Of a stretch of DNA of 64,000 nt, positions 51,918-60,480 are shown piece by piece. The notes beneath the pieces were generated by a model. The model was given only the letters and a program-made list of their open reading frames with translations, was not told where the DNA came from and searched no databases. Position 1 is the stretch's first letter; the number at the start of each line of letters is the position of its first letter. A program made the position numbers and the translations under genes. This DNA comes from Bradyrhizobium sp. OK095. GTDB taxonomy: Bacteria; Pseudomonadota; Alphaproteobacteria; Rhizobiales; Xanthobacteraceae. The DNA lies in contig NZ_FOBX01000019.1 of NCBI RefSeq assembly GCF_900109945.1, forward strand, positions 62,001-126,000, given 5' to 3'.

Positions 51918-53258
51918 CTATCGATCCGGGCTGGCGCGCTCGAACTGGCGCAGCAGCTTGTTACCGCGCTCGACGGCGGCATCGAGCGCTGATTGCGCGC
52001 TCTTCTGGCCGGCAAAGGCCCGCTCGAGCTCGTCCTCGATCGCGCCGCGGATCAGCACGAAGGAGCCGAGCCGGATGCCTTTCGAGTTCTCGGTCGGCGG
52101 ATGCAGCGTGATCTCCTCGAACGAGATCGCGAAGCCCGGATTGCGCTCGTAGAAACCTTGCGCGCGCGTCAGCTCGAATGCGGCGCGGGTAACAGGCAGA
52201 TATCCGGTGTTCTGGTGCCAGGCAGCCTGCACGCCGGGCTGCGACAGATAGGCGAAGAACCGCGCCACGCCCTTGTATTCCTCGCGCGGCCGGTCGCGCA
52301 GCACCCACAGCGTGGCGCCGCCGATGATCGAATTCTGCGGCGCGTCCTTCACGTCGGGCCAATACGGCATCATGCCGTAGCCGATCTCGAATTTCGAATT
52401 CGCCTTGATGTCGGCGCGCGTCGCCGAAGAGCCGATGAAGATGCCGCATTCGCCGTTCTGGAAGCGCGGCTCGGCCGTTTGCCCACGGCCGCTATAGTCG
52501 AACAGTTTCGTCTTTTGCCACTCGGCAAGCTGGGCGATGTGTTTCACGATAACAGGATTGTTGATGGTCAATTCCGCATCGAGGCCGGCAAAACCATTCG
52601 CGCGCGTGGCCAGCGGCAGATTGTGAAACGCCGAAAAATTCTCGATGTGGATCCAGGACGGCCACGACGTGGTGAAGCCGCACGCAGCGCCGCGGTCGCG
52701 CAGGCGTTTTGCAGCGGCACCAAGCTCGGGCCAGGTCTTCGGCGGCGTCTCCGGATCGAGGCCCGCGTCACGAAACATGGTCTTGTTGTAGTAGAGGATC
52801 GGCGTCGACGAATTGAACGGGAACGACAACAGATTGCCGGCCGCATCGGTGTAATAGCCGGAGACCGCGGGAAGGTAATCGTTGAGCGAGAACGGCTCGC
52901 CCATGTCGCGCATCAGGCTGAACACCGGGTAGATCGCGCCCTTGGCCGCGGTCATGGTCGCGGTGGCGACCTCGTTGACCTGGACGATCGCGGGCTGGCT
53001 GCGCGAGCGAAAGGCGAAGATCGCCGCCGTCACCGTCTCGGTGTAATTGCCCTTGTAAGCAGGCACGATCCGGTAATCGGATTGCGCGGCGTTGAAATCG
53101 GACGTGAGTTTTTCGAGCTGCTTGCCGAGCTCGCCGGACATGGCGTGCCACAGCGCGATGTCGGTTGCAGCGCGCGCCTGCGCGGTGACCATGAAGACCG
53201 CGGCGGCGGCAATGACCTGTAAAAAGCGTAATGCTGAAATCACGATGGCACTTCCCAT
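51918..53258 (-). CDS. Orphan ABC sugar/glycerol-phosphate-type binding protein (UgpB-like)
   Basis: 446 residues from ATG 53258 (frame opens at TTG 53270). Signal peptide ALRFLQVIAAAAVFMVTAQARAA; mature part a cluster D binding protein of the UgpB kind (DIALWHAMSGELGKQLEKLTSDFNAAQSDYRIVPAYKGNYTETVTAAIFAFR). Contains GYYTDAAGNLLSFPFNSSTPILYYNKTMFRDAGLDP, typical of the family. No permease or ATPase gene lies nearby. Divergent from a TRAP-type binding protein that heads a kinase operon; a sensing role is possible. Confidence 0.88.
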   Translation of the reverse strand: MGSAIVISALRFLQVIAAAAVFMVTAQARAATDIALWHAMSGELGKQLEKLTSDFNAAQSDYRIVPAYKGNYTETVTAAIFAFRSRSQPAIVQVNEVATATMTAAKGAIYPVFSLMRDMGEPFSLNDYLPAVSGYYTDAAGNLLSFPFNSSTPILYYNKTMFRDAGLDPETPPKTWPELGAAAKRLRDRGAACGFTTSWPSWIHIENFSAFHNLPLATRANGFAGLDAELTINNPVIVKHIAQLAEWQKTKLFDYSGRGQTAEPRFQNGECGIFIGSSATRADIKANSKFEIGYGMMPYWPDVKDAPQNSIIGGATLWVLRDRPREEYKGVARFFAYLSQPGVQAAWHQNTGYLPVTRAAFELTRAQGFYERNPGFAISFEEITLHPPTENSKGIRLGSFVLIRGAIEDELERAFAGQKSAQSALDAAVERGNKLLRQFERASPDR

Positions 53259-53446
53259 CTCGCGCGGCAAAAAGCGACCGCATCCTGCTTACGGCGGGGC
53301 ATTGCCGGTTTCAACCGGGAATGAGGCCGAGACGCGGCGCACAATCACCCCGCGGGCCCGGCGCGGGATGGCCTTCCCCTAACCATCTGCTAGATTGCAT
53401 TGAACCTTTTGCTCCCGCCATAGACTCCACCACTGAGGGGTTGAGT

Positions 53447-54442
53447 GTGCCAGTGTTGAACCGTGCCGAACTCTCGCGGGCCGGGGTGGTTTTCGTCGCG
53501 CTTCTGCTCGCCACCTGCGCGACGAGCGCCGTTGCGCGTGAATTCCGCGCTGCCGACACCCAGACCGAGGATTACCCCACCGTGCAGGCGCTGCGCTTCA
53601 TGGGCGCGCTGATCAATGAGCGCACCGGCGGCCGGCACGAGATCAAGGTGTTCCACTCCCGCCAGCTCGGTGAGGAAAAGGAAACCATCGAGCAGACCCG
53701 GGTCGGCGCGATCGACCTCAACCGGACCAATGTCGCTCTGATCGGCAACTTCGTCCCGGCGATGAACGTGCTCGCGATGCCGTTCCTGTTCCGATCGATC
53801 GAGCACATGCAGAAGGTGCTGGACGGGCCTGTTGGCAGCGAGATCCTGGACAGTTTCGAGCCCTACGGCTTCGTCGGGCTCGCCTTCTACGATTCCGGCG
53901 CGCGGTCGATCTACAACGGCGTCCGTCCCGTCAGGAGCGTCGCCGATCTGAAGGGCCTGCGGATCCGGGTGCAGCAATCGGAGTTGATGAGCGAGATGAT
54001 CCGCGCGCTCGGCGCCGAGCCGGTCGAGATGCCCTATGGGCAGGTGCTCACCGGGCTTGCCAACCATCTGATCGACGGCGCCGAAAACAACTGGCCATCC
54101 TTCGTGACCACGGACCATTACAAATATGCCGGCTACCTCGCGCTCACCGGGCACACGATGAGCCCCGAGGTACTGGTGATCTCGCTCAAGGCCTGGAAAA
54201 GCCTGTCGGCGGACGACCAGCAGATTTTCCGCGAGGCCGCGGCGCGCTCCAGCCGTTTCATGCGCGAGAAATGGCGCGATCTCGAGGAGCAGTCGCAGCT
54301 TAAGGCGCAAGCGGCCGGCGTCACCATCGTCAGTGAGATCGACCGCAAGCCGTTCGAGGACGCGATGGCTGCGATCTATGCCAAGGCCGGACGCGATCCC
54401 GCCGCGGCGGCGCTGATCGAACGCATTCGCAAGGTGGAGTGA
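53447..54442 (+). CDS. TRAP-type periplasmic binding protein (DctP family) heading a two-component operon
   Basis: 331 residues from GTG 53447, with GAGGGG six bases upstream; the upstream frame is open to 53231 but non-coding in look. Signal peptide AGVVFVALLLATCATSAVA-RE. DctP fold: LRFMGALINERTGGRHEIKVFHSRQLGEEKETIEQTRVGAIDLNRTNVALIGNFVPAMNVLAMPFLFRS and the Arg for carboxylate in LRIRVQQSEL. No DctQ/DctM membrane genes follow; six bases later comes a sensor kinase, so this protein probably senses rather than transports. Confidence 0.88.
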   Translation: MPVLNRAELSRAGVVFVALLLATCATSAVAREFRAADTQTEDYPTVQALRFMGALINERTGGRHEIKVFHSRQLGEEKETIEQTRVGAIDLNRTNVALIGNFVPAMNVLAMPFLFRSIEHMQKVLDGPVGSEILDSFEPYGFVGLAFYDSGARSIYNGVRPVRSVADLKGLRIRVQQSELMSEMIRALGAEPVEMPYGQVLTGLANHLIDGAENNWPSFVTTDHYKYAGYLALTGHTMSPEVLVISLKAWKSLSADDQQIFREAAARSSRFMREKWRDLEEQSQLKAQAAGVTIVSEIDRKPFEDAMAAIYAKAGRDPAAAALIERIRKVE

Positions 54443-54448
54443 GGCCTG

Positions 54449-56527
54449 TTGCCTGCGCTTGGACATAGCGAGCACGCAGACCGGCCACCCGGCCCGATCG
54501 GGCGGCTGCGCGCGCGTCTCGTCGGCATGCTCCGGGCCGTGCCGATCCGCTGGCGCATCCTGTCGATCGCTGCGCTGAACTCCGCCGTGGTGATTGTGCT
54601 GGTGGCGATGATCTGGAACGGCTCGCAGGTGCTCGGCTCGGCCTGGGACGACGTGCGCCAGGTGCGCGAATCCGACCGCATCCTGGCGCTGCTCGAAAGC
54701 GAGACCGGGCGGCTGCAGAACCTGATCCACCGCTACATCAACCAGCCGAGCCCGGACCTGTTCGCCGAGATCCTGCTGCTGCGCGAGGCGGTGCTGGGCA
54801 CGCTGACCAACCGCGCCGCCAAGGACCCGATGCTGTCGGGCTCGGTCGAGGAGCTGGAGCGCACCACCGACCGCTTCCTCAACGGCTTTGGCGAGCTGCG
54901 CAGCGTGCAGGCGACCATCGCCAGGACCTATGAAGACCAGGTGCAGGGTCCGGCCAGGGACATGGCCGGCCTCTACTCCGTCATCGAAGGCGCCACCGGG
55001 CATCGCGACGCGCTGATCTGGCCCTCGCTCGGCAAGTCGCGCGAGGCTTTCACCGCGATGCTGGTGGCGGCCAATTCCTATTATCTGTCGCTGTCGCCGG
55101 GCGCGGCCGACGATGCGCGCCGCAACACCGAGACGATCGAGAAGACCATTCCCGTGATGATCGATCTCGCCGACAACGATCTTCAGCGCATGGCGCTGCA
55201 GCGGTTGGCTGCCCGCACCATGGCGCTGCGCGAGGGGTTCGCAAAGCTCTCCGAGCAACTGACGAGCCGAACTGAACTGCTGCGCAACACCATCGATGCC
55301 AGCCAGGCCGAGGCGATCGGTGCCATCGACGACCTCTCGACAAAAATGCGCCAGCGCGAGCAGAAGGCGCAGGAAACCTTCGACCGCACGCTGGCGGATA
55401 TTTCGCGGCGGGTGCTCTCGATCGCGGTGATCTTCCTCGGCATCATCCTTACCGCCGGTGTGCTGATCGCACTGTCGATCCGGCTGCCGCTGCAGCAGAT
55501 CATGACCGCGATGCGCGCGATCACGCTCGGCGATCTCGGCCGCGAGGTGCAGGGCACGCGCGCGCGCGACGAGGTCGGCGCCATGGCGCGCGCGGTGGAA
55601 GTGTTCCGCGAGAACGCGATTGCCAAGCGCGAGACCGAGGACGAGCTGCGCGCGTCGAAGGAAAAGGCCGAGAGCGCGCTGCTCGAGCTCAACACCGCGC
55701 AGCAGAATTTAATCGACGCCGAGCGGCTCGCAGCCCTCGGCGGCCTCGTCGCCGGCGTCGCCCACGAAGTCAACAACCCGATCGGCATCAGCCTGACGGT
55801 TGCGTCCAGCTTTGCCCGGCGCACCGACATCTTCGAGGCCCAGCTCAAGGGCGACGGCGGCCTGCGCCGCTCGCAGTTGGAGGAATTCGTGCAGTCTTCG
55901 CGCGATGCCTCGCAGCAGTTGGTCGCCAACCTCACCCGCGCCGGCGAATTGATCCAGTCGTTCAAGCAGGTCGCGGTCGACCGCTCGCATGCGGAGCGGC
56001 GGCAATTCTCACTCAGCGAAGCCACCGACCAGATCATTGCAAGCCTCAGGCCGGTGCTGAAGCGCTCGCCGACCACGCTCCAGGTCGACGTGCCCGAGGG
56101 ACTGCTGCTCGACGGCTATCCCGGCTCCTACGGCCAGATCCTGACCAATTTGTTCCTCAACGCCGCCAACCATGCCTTCGCCGACGGGCGCGCCGGCACC
56201 ATCACGATCTCGGCGCGGCCGCGCGGGGCCGACGACATCGAGATCATCTTCACCGACGACGGGGCCGGCATGACCCCCGACGTGCAGCGCCAGGCCTTTG
56301 ACCCATTCTTTACCACTCGGCGCAATGAAGGTGGCACGGGACTCGGCCTCCATATCGTCTATAACCTCGTCACCCAGCAGCTCGGCGGTCGCATGATGCT
56401 GGAATCCAAGCTGGGACAAGGCACTACTTTTCGCATTATCATACCCCGGGTCGCCAAGGGCGGCGCGCAAAGCACAGAGACTGACGGGACTTCTCAATGG
56501 CCGAACAGGACGATGTCCTCCACCTGA
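54449..56527 (+). CDS. Membrane sensor histidine kinase coupled to the TRAP binding protein
   Basis: 692 residues from TTG 54449 with GAGG four bases upstream. TM1 at about 38-58 (LSIAALNSAVVIVLVAMIW), a helical periplasmic domain of about 270 residues, TM2 near 330-350 (VLSIAVIFLGIILTAGVLIALSI), HAMP, coiled coil, H-box GGLVAGVAHEVNNPIGI and ATPase motifs NLFLNAANHAF, DDGAGM, GGTGLGL. A large helical periplasmic sensor behind a binding protein recalls the TorT/TorS pair. Overlaps the next gene by 31 bases. Confidence 0.9.
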   Translation: MPALGHSEHADRPPGPIGRLRARLVGMLRAVPIRWRILSIAALNSAVVIVLVAMIWNGSQVLGSAWDDVRQVRESDRILALLESETGRLQNLIHRYINQPSPDLFAEILLLREAVLGTLTNRAAKDPMLSGSVEELERTTDRFLNGFGELRSVQATIARTYEDQVQGPARDMAGLYSVIEGATGHRDALIWPSLGKSREAFTAMLVAANSYYLSLSPGAADDARRNTETIEKTIPVMIDLADNDLQRMALQRLAARTMALREGFAKLSEQLTSRTELLRNTIDASQAEAIGAIDDLSTKMRQREQKAQETFDRTLADISRRVLSIAVIFLGIILTAGVLIALSIRLPLQQIMTAMRAITLGDLGREVQGTRARDEVGAMARAVEVFRENAIAKRETEDELRASKEKAESALLELNTAQQNLIDAERLAALGGLVAGVAHEVNNPIGISLTVASSFARRTDIFEAQLKGDGGLRRSQLEEFVQSSRDASQQLVANLTRAGELIQSFKQVAVDRSHAERRQFSLSEATDQIIASLRPVLKRSPTTLQVDVPEGLLLDGYPGSYGQILTNLFLNAANHAFADGRAGTITISARPRGADDIEIIFTDDGAGMTPDVQRQAFDPFFTTRRNEGGTGLGLHIVYNLVTQQLGGRMMLESKLGQGTTFRIIIPRVAKGGAQSTETDGTSQWPNRTMSST

Positions 56528-58242
56528 TCGACGATACCGGTACCGCGTCGGAGGAGACCAACGCCCGGAAATGGAAGATCGCCGTCATCGACGACGATCA
56601 GGCCGTGCATGACGGCACCCGTTTTGCGCTCTCGGACTACAATCTCAACGGCCAGGGCCTGGAGATCCTCTCGGCGCATTCCGCGGCCGAAGGTCGCAAG
56701 CTGATGGCCGAGCACGGCGACATCGCCGCGGTGCTGCTCGACGTCATCATGGAGACCGACGTCGCCGGCCTTGAGCTGGTCGAATACATCCGCAACGAGC
56801 TTCAGAACGAGACCGTGCGCATCATCCTGCGCACCGGACAGCCGGGCCAGGCGCCGGAGCGGCGCGTGATCGTGCAGTACGACATCAACGACTACAAGGC
56901 CAAGACCGAGCTCACCGCCGACAAGCTGTTCACCTCGCTGACCGCGGCGCTGCGCTCCTATCAGCAGCTCGAGCGCATGGTGCAGACCCGCCGCGGGCTC
57001 GAGATCATCATCGACGCGGCATCGACCCTGTACGACTTCAAGTCGATGCAGCGGCTCGCCGAGGGCGTGCTGACCCAGCTCGCCTCGCTGCTCAATGTCG
57101 ATTGCGCCGGTATACTGGTTTTGCGCGACAATGGCGGCATCGACCCCGAGCTCTCGGTGCTCGCCGGCAGCGGCTGCTACAGCCGCTTCATCGGCACCAC
57201 GTCATCCAAGGCACTCGACCCTGATTTACGCGCGATGGTGGAAGCCGCCTTCCAGGGCCGCAAGAACGAATTCGCCGACCATCGCAGCGTGATCTATCTG
57301 CGCACCGGCAGCGGCCGCGAGGTGGTGGTGCTGCTCCAGGCCGAGCGCGAGCTGTCGGAGACCGACCGCTCGCTGGTCGAAATCTTCTCCAGCCGGCTCT
57401 CGATCGCCTTCGACAACGTCATCCTCTACCAGCAGCTCCAGGACGCCAACACCCAGCTGGAAGACCGCGTCGCCCAGCGCACCCGCGCGCTGATGCAGGC
57501 CAACCGCCGCCTGTCGGCGCAATGGCTGCGGCTGCAGCGCGCCAACGGCTTCAAGAACGAGATTCTGGGCACCGTCGCGCACGATCTGAAGAATCCGCTC
57601 GGCGTCATCCTCGGCCGCACCGAGATGCTGAAGGAGCTGATCTCGACCGGCGCTTCGGCGAGCGGCGTGGTCGCCCAGGTCGACCACATCCGCGACGCCA
57701 CCAAGCGCCTGACCACGATGGTCGATCATTTGATCTCGGACGCGATGGCCGACGCCTTCGACATCACCATCCGCCGCGAGCCGGTTGATGTCGCAGCCCT
57801 GGTCAAGGAAGTCGCCGAGGCCAACCAGCCGCTCGCCGTCAACAAGCAGCAGGCGATCCACGTCACGGCGCCGGCCAACATCGTCACCATGTGCGACACC
57901 GACCGCATCCGCGAAGCCATCGACAATCTCATCAGCAACGCCATCAAATACTCACCGATCGGCGGCAAGATCACCGTCGCAGTCACCCATGAGGGCCATG
58001 ACACCGTGGTCCGCGTCAGCGACGAGGGCGCGGGCCTGTCGCCGGAGGATCTCGGCCGCCTGTTCGGCCGGTTCCAGCGGCTGTCGGCAAAACCGACCGC
58101 CGGCGAGAGCTCCACGGGGCTTGGGTTGTCCATCGTCAAGCGTATTGTGGACATGCATGGCGGCGAGGTGACCGCCGACAGCGGCGGCCCCGGCAAAGGC
58201 TCGACCTTCACCATCACCCTTCCCGCGACCGAACTGCCGTGA
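56497..58242 (+). CDS. Cytoplasmic hybrid kinase: receiver, DUF3369, histidine kinase
   Basis: 581 residues. N-terminal receiver at about 26-150 with IAVIDDDQAVHD, phospho-acceptor Asp in AVLLDVIMETD and Lys in NDYKAKTELT, followed by a DUF3369/GAF-like sensor (CAGILVLRDNGGIDPELSVLAGSG), coiled coil, H-box VAHDLKNPLGVILGR and ATPase motifs NLISNAIKYSP, DEGAGL, STGLGLS. It could receive phosphate from the membrane kinase and pass a signal to the next response regulator. Receiver-first kinases of this build are known in proteobacteria; their inputs are mostly unknown. Confidence 0.9.
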   Translation: MAEQDDVLHLIDDTGTASEETNARKWKIAVIDDDQAVHDGTRFALSDYNLNGQGLEILSAHSAAEGRKLMAEHGDIAAVLLDVIMETDVAGLELVEYIRNELQNETVRIILRTGQPGQAPERRVIVQYDINDYKAKTELTADKLFTSLTAALRSYQQLERMVQTRRGLEIIIDAASTLYDFKSMQRLAEGVLTQLASLLNVDCAGILVLRDNGGIDPELSVLAGSGCYSRFIGTTSSKALDPDLRAMVEAAFQGRKNEFADHRSVIYLRTGSGREVVVLLQAERELSETDRSLVEIFSSRLSIAFDNVILYQQLQDANTQLEDRVAQRTRALMQANRRLSAQWLRLQRANGFKNEILGTVAHDLKNPLGVILGRTEMLKELISTGASASGVVAQVDHIRDATKRLTTMVDHLISDAMADAFDITIRREPVDVAALVKEVAEANQPLAVNKQQAIHVTAPANIVTMCDTDRIREAIDNLISNAIKYSPIGGKITVAVTHEGHDTVVRVSDEGAGLSPEDLGRLFGRFQRLSAKPTAGESSTGLGLSIVKRIVDMHGGEVTADSGGPGKGSTFTITLPATELP

Positions 58243-58252
58243 TGTAGAGACC

Positions 58253-58990
58253 ATGACCCAAAGCCAGCACATCATGATTGTCGACGACGAGGCCCCGGCC
58301 AGGGAGATGGTCGGCGATTACCTCAAGATGCACGGCTTCACCGTGACGCTGTGCGACGGCGGCAAGTCGCTGCGCACCGCGATCGACGGCGGCATGCCCG
58401 ACCTCGTCGTGCTCGACCTCAACATGCCCGAGGAAGACGGCCTCTCGATCATCCGCGACCTCAAGAGCCGCATCAACGTCCCCGTCATCATGCTCACGGC
58501 GACAGCGAGCCCGATCGACCGCGTCGTCGGATTGGAGCTCGGTGCCGACGATTACGTGGCAAAACCCTGCGAACTGCGCGAGCTGATGGCGCGCATCCGT
58601 TCGGTGCTCCGGCGGAGCACGCCGATGAAGGCTGCTGCGGCCGAGGCGACGCCCACGAAATCCGACAAGGAGCAATTGGTGCGGTTCGGCACCAAATGGC
58701 TCGATCTCGAAGCCCAGGCCTTGCGCGACGACGAGGGCAACGAACATCCGCTGACCGCGTCCGAGTTCGGGCTACTCAAGGTGTTCGCGGCCAATCCGAA
58801 GCGCGTGCTGTCGCGCGAGCGTCTGCTGGAATTGGCCAATGCGCGCGATGCCGAAGCCTTCGACCGCGCCGTCGATCTGCGCATCATGCGCATCCGCCGC
58901 AAGATCGAGCCCGACCCGACCAAGCCCGCCGTGATCCGCACCATCCGCGGCGGCGGCTATCTGTTCTCGCCCGCTGGCGAGAAGGCGTAG
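58253..58990 (+). CDS. OmpR-type response regulator
   Basis: 245 residues. Receiver with MIVDDEAPARE, Asp acceptor in LVVLDLNMPEEDG, Thr in MLTATAS and Lys in DDYVAKP; C-terminal winged HTH (LTASEFGLLKVFAANPKRVLSRERLLELANARDAEAFDRAVDLRIMRIRRKIE ... IRTIRGGGYLF). Eleven bases after the hybrid kinase. Output of the four-gene sensing operon; targets unknown, perhaps the divergent UgpB-like gene. Confidence 0.92.
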   Translation: MTQSQHIMIVDDEAPAREMVGDYLKMHGFTVTLCDGGKSLRTAIDGGMPDLVVLDLNMPEEDGLSIIRDLKSRINVPVIMLTATASPIDRVVGLELGADDYVAKPCELRELMARIRSVLRRSTPMKAAAAEATPTKSDKEQLVRFGTKWLDLEAQALRDDEGNEHPLTASEFGLLKVFAANPKRVLSRERLLELANARDAEAFDRAVDLRIMRIRRKIEPDPTKPAVIRTIRGGGYLFSPAGEKA

Positions 58991-59168
58991 GGCTGGCCAC
59001 GGACTAGGTGCCGAGGGTGGCTGGTCCCGGATCTGCGCTGACGCTTGTCCGGGACGACAGTGGCGGGTGAGGCGCGACGGAACGCAAACGTTCAAAATTC
59101 GTTCCGCGCCCCCAAACCCCACCCCCGTATTTTCCGTACATTGAAATTCCACGACTTTTTGCCCCGAA

Positions 59169-59197
59169 TGTTTCGTCGCGACCCTCGCGACGAAACA
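59169..59197. promoter_or_regulatory. Inverted repeat with 13-base arms upstream of the ECF sigma gene
   Basis: TGTTTCGTCGCGA (59169-59181), three-base loop, TCGCGACGAAACA (59185-59197), perfect. In the 326-base gap 58991-59316. No T run follows on either side, so an operator or RNA structure is more likely than a terminator. Its right end contains ACGAAACAATT (59190-59200), repeated at 59998-60008. Confidence 0.6.
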
Positions 59198-59207
59198 ATT
59201 TGACGGC

Positions 59208-59235
59208 GCACGAAACCATTTTCCCCTTTTCGTGC
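59208..59235. promoter_or_regulatory. Second inverted repeat GCACGAAA ... TTTCGTGC upstream of the ECF sigma gene
   Basis: Perfect eight-base arms (59208-59215 and 59228-59235), twelve-base spacer rich in pyrimidines. Another CGAAAC lies at 59244-59249. Three CGAAAC-type words in 60 bases suggest a regulator or sigma-recognition cluster. Confidence 0.5.
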
Positions 59236-59316
59236 AGACGTCCCGAAACGTTGGCTCATTAACACTTTGATCCAAGGAAACGCCGCTCGGTTGCGGCGCT
59301 ACGGGGAGCCAAGTCA

Positions 59317-59928
59317 ATGCCGAACGTCATCGCCATCAACGCCCAGGCCAGCCAGAGCATCATTGCCGCTCAGGCGACTTCGGACGTCATGCTTCTGGAA
59401 AGCATTGCCGACGGCAACCGGACGTCCATGCACATCCTTTATTGTCGGCACAATGTGCGGGTTTATCGCTTCATCCTGCGCATCGTGCGTGACGCAACCA
59501 CCGCCGAAGACCTGGTCAGCCAGGTGTTTTTGGATGTGTGGCGGACCGCCGGCCAATTCCAGGGCCGCTCGCAGGTCTCGACCTGGCTGCTGTCGATCGC
59601 CCGCTTCAAGGCGCTGACCGCGATGCGCCAGCGCCGTTTCGAGGACATCGACCAGGAAGACGTGCGCCAGATTCCCGATGGCTCCGATACGCCGGAGACG
59701 TCGCTCGACCGCAGCGACACCAGCGCAATCCTGCGCGCCTGCGTCGCCAAGCTGTCGCCCGCGCATCGCGAGATCATCACCCTCGTCTACTACCATGAGA
59801 AGTCGGTGGAGGAGGTCGGTCAGATCATCGGCATCCCCCAGAGCACGGTGAAGACCCGGATGTTCTACGCCCGCAAGCAGTTGGCCGATTTGCTTAAGGG
59901 TGCCGGCGTCGATCGCTTCGCTGCCTGA
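59317..59928 (+). CDS. ECF-type RNA polymerase sigma factor (possibly EcfQ-like)
   Basis: 203 residues. Sigma region 2 (RFILRIVRDATTAEDLVSQVFLDVWRTAGQFQGRSQVSTWLLSIARFKAL) and region 4 (SPAHREIITLVYYHEKSVEEVGQIIGIPQSTVKTRMFYARKQLADLL). No anti-sigma gene adjoins, as reported for the oxidative-stress EcfQ of Bradyrhizobium, to which this is my best guess; identity not proven. Upstream inverted repeats with CGAAAC words may mediate autoregulation. The 552-base gap downstream contains a terminator-like hairpin and a palindromic repeat but no gene. Confidence 0.87.
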   Translation: MPNVIAINAQASQSIIAAQATSDVMLLESIADGNRTSMHILYCRHNVRVYRFILRIVRDATTAEDLVSQVFLDVWRTAGQFQGRSQVSTWLLSIARFKALTAMRQRRFEDIDQEDVRQIPDGSDTPETSLDRSDTSAILRACVAKLSPAHREIITLVYYHEKSVEEVGQIIGIPQSTVKTRMFYARKQLADLLKGAGVDRFAA

Positions 59929-60091
59929 AGGGCAAGGATTTCAATGGGATAGGACCTCGGTTTTGGCCCCATCCCGGACACGGAAGTGTTACCGCCCACG
60001 AAACAATTGAAACAAACCACAACATCAGGCGGAAAAACTTCGTCCCTATAAAGATCACATACGGTTTCATTAAACCTCCCAAGACCTCCAG

Positions 60092-60124
60092 CGACCCGGA
60101 CGATGCCCCCGTCCGGGTCGTTTT
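60092..60124 (+). terminator. Strong intrinsic-terminator hairpin
   Basis: Arms CGACCCGGACG (60092-60102) and CGTCCGGGTCG (60110-60120), loop of seven, followed by TTTTG. It lies 164 bases past the ECF stop, after a TATAAA at 60047-60052 and an ACGAAACAATT copy at 59998-60008, so it could end the ECF transcript or a short RNA started in the gap. Confidence 0.75.
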
Positions 60125-60196
60125 GTATTTGGGCTTAGGCGCATCACGGCACCATGTTGTGACTGAGCCAGGTCAGGCGGGCACAGGTTTCTCATT

Positions 60197-60355
60197 CCCT
60201 CCCCCCTTGCGGGGGTCCGAGGCGAGCGAAGCTCGCTCTCGAGGGCAGGGAGAGGGGTCCACACCGGGACTCCATCAACCTCTCTTCTTCGCAACGGCGA
60301 CACCATTTCCTGGGCCACCCCTCTCCCCCGCCCTCCCCCGCAAGGGGGGAGGGAG
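60197..60355. repeat. Dispersed palindromic repeat, class C
   Basis: CCCTCCCCCCTTGCGGGGG at the left, CCCTCCCCCGCAAGGGGGGAGGG at the right; closely related to 3906-4050 (shared ACACCGGGACTCC/ACACAGGGACTCC and CTGGGC-C-CCCTCTCCC segments), with an added GAGCGAAGCTCGCTC hairpin. It occupies most of the gene-free stretch 60126-60480. Confidence 0.87.
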
Positions 60356-60453
60356 CGCACCGTTGCTGCGGCCGGCAGAGTGCCGCGCGAAACAGCGGCG
60401 CCGTCACGAACGTGTGACGCGCGTAACGATCCGCGCATTGGGCCGAACCTCCC

Positions 60454-60473
60454 CTCGTGACCTCCATCACGAG
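60454..60473. promoter_or_regulatory. Inverted repeat CTCGTGA-N6-TCACGAG at the start of the CcdA-like gene
   Basis: Perfect seven-base arms 60454-60460 and 60467-60473, directly before the chosen ATG 60481 and covering the alternative GTG start 60457. Either an operator or an RNA hairpin limiting translation. Confidence 0.45.
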
Positions 60474-60480
60474 TGCCCCG

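Noticed and set aside
53390..55258. 622-codon frame antisense to the TRAP protein and kinase
   Set aside because: Shadow; overlaps two well-supported genes, with low-complexity composition.
59026..59066. Fifth class B repeat
   Set aside because: Only a short GGTCCCGGATCTGCGCTGACGC-like fragment without the outer arms; too decayed to call.
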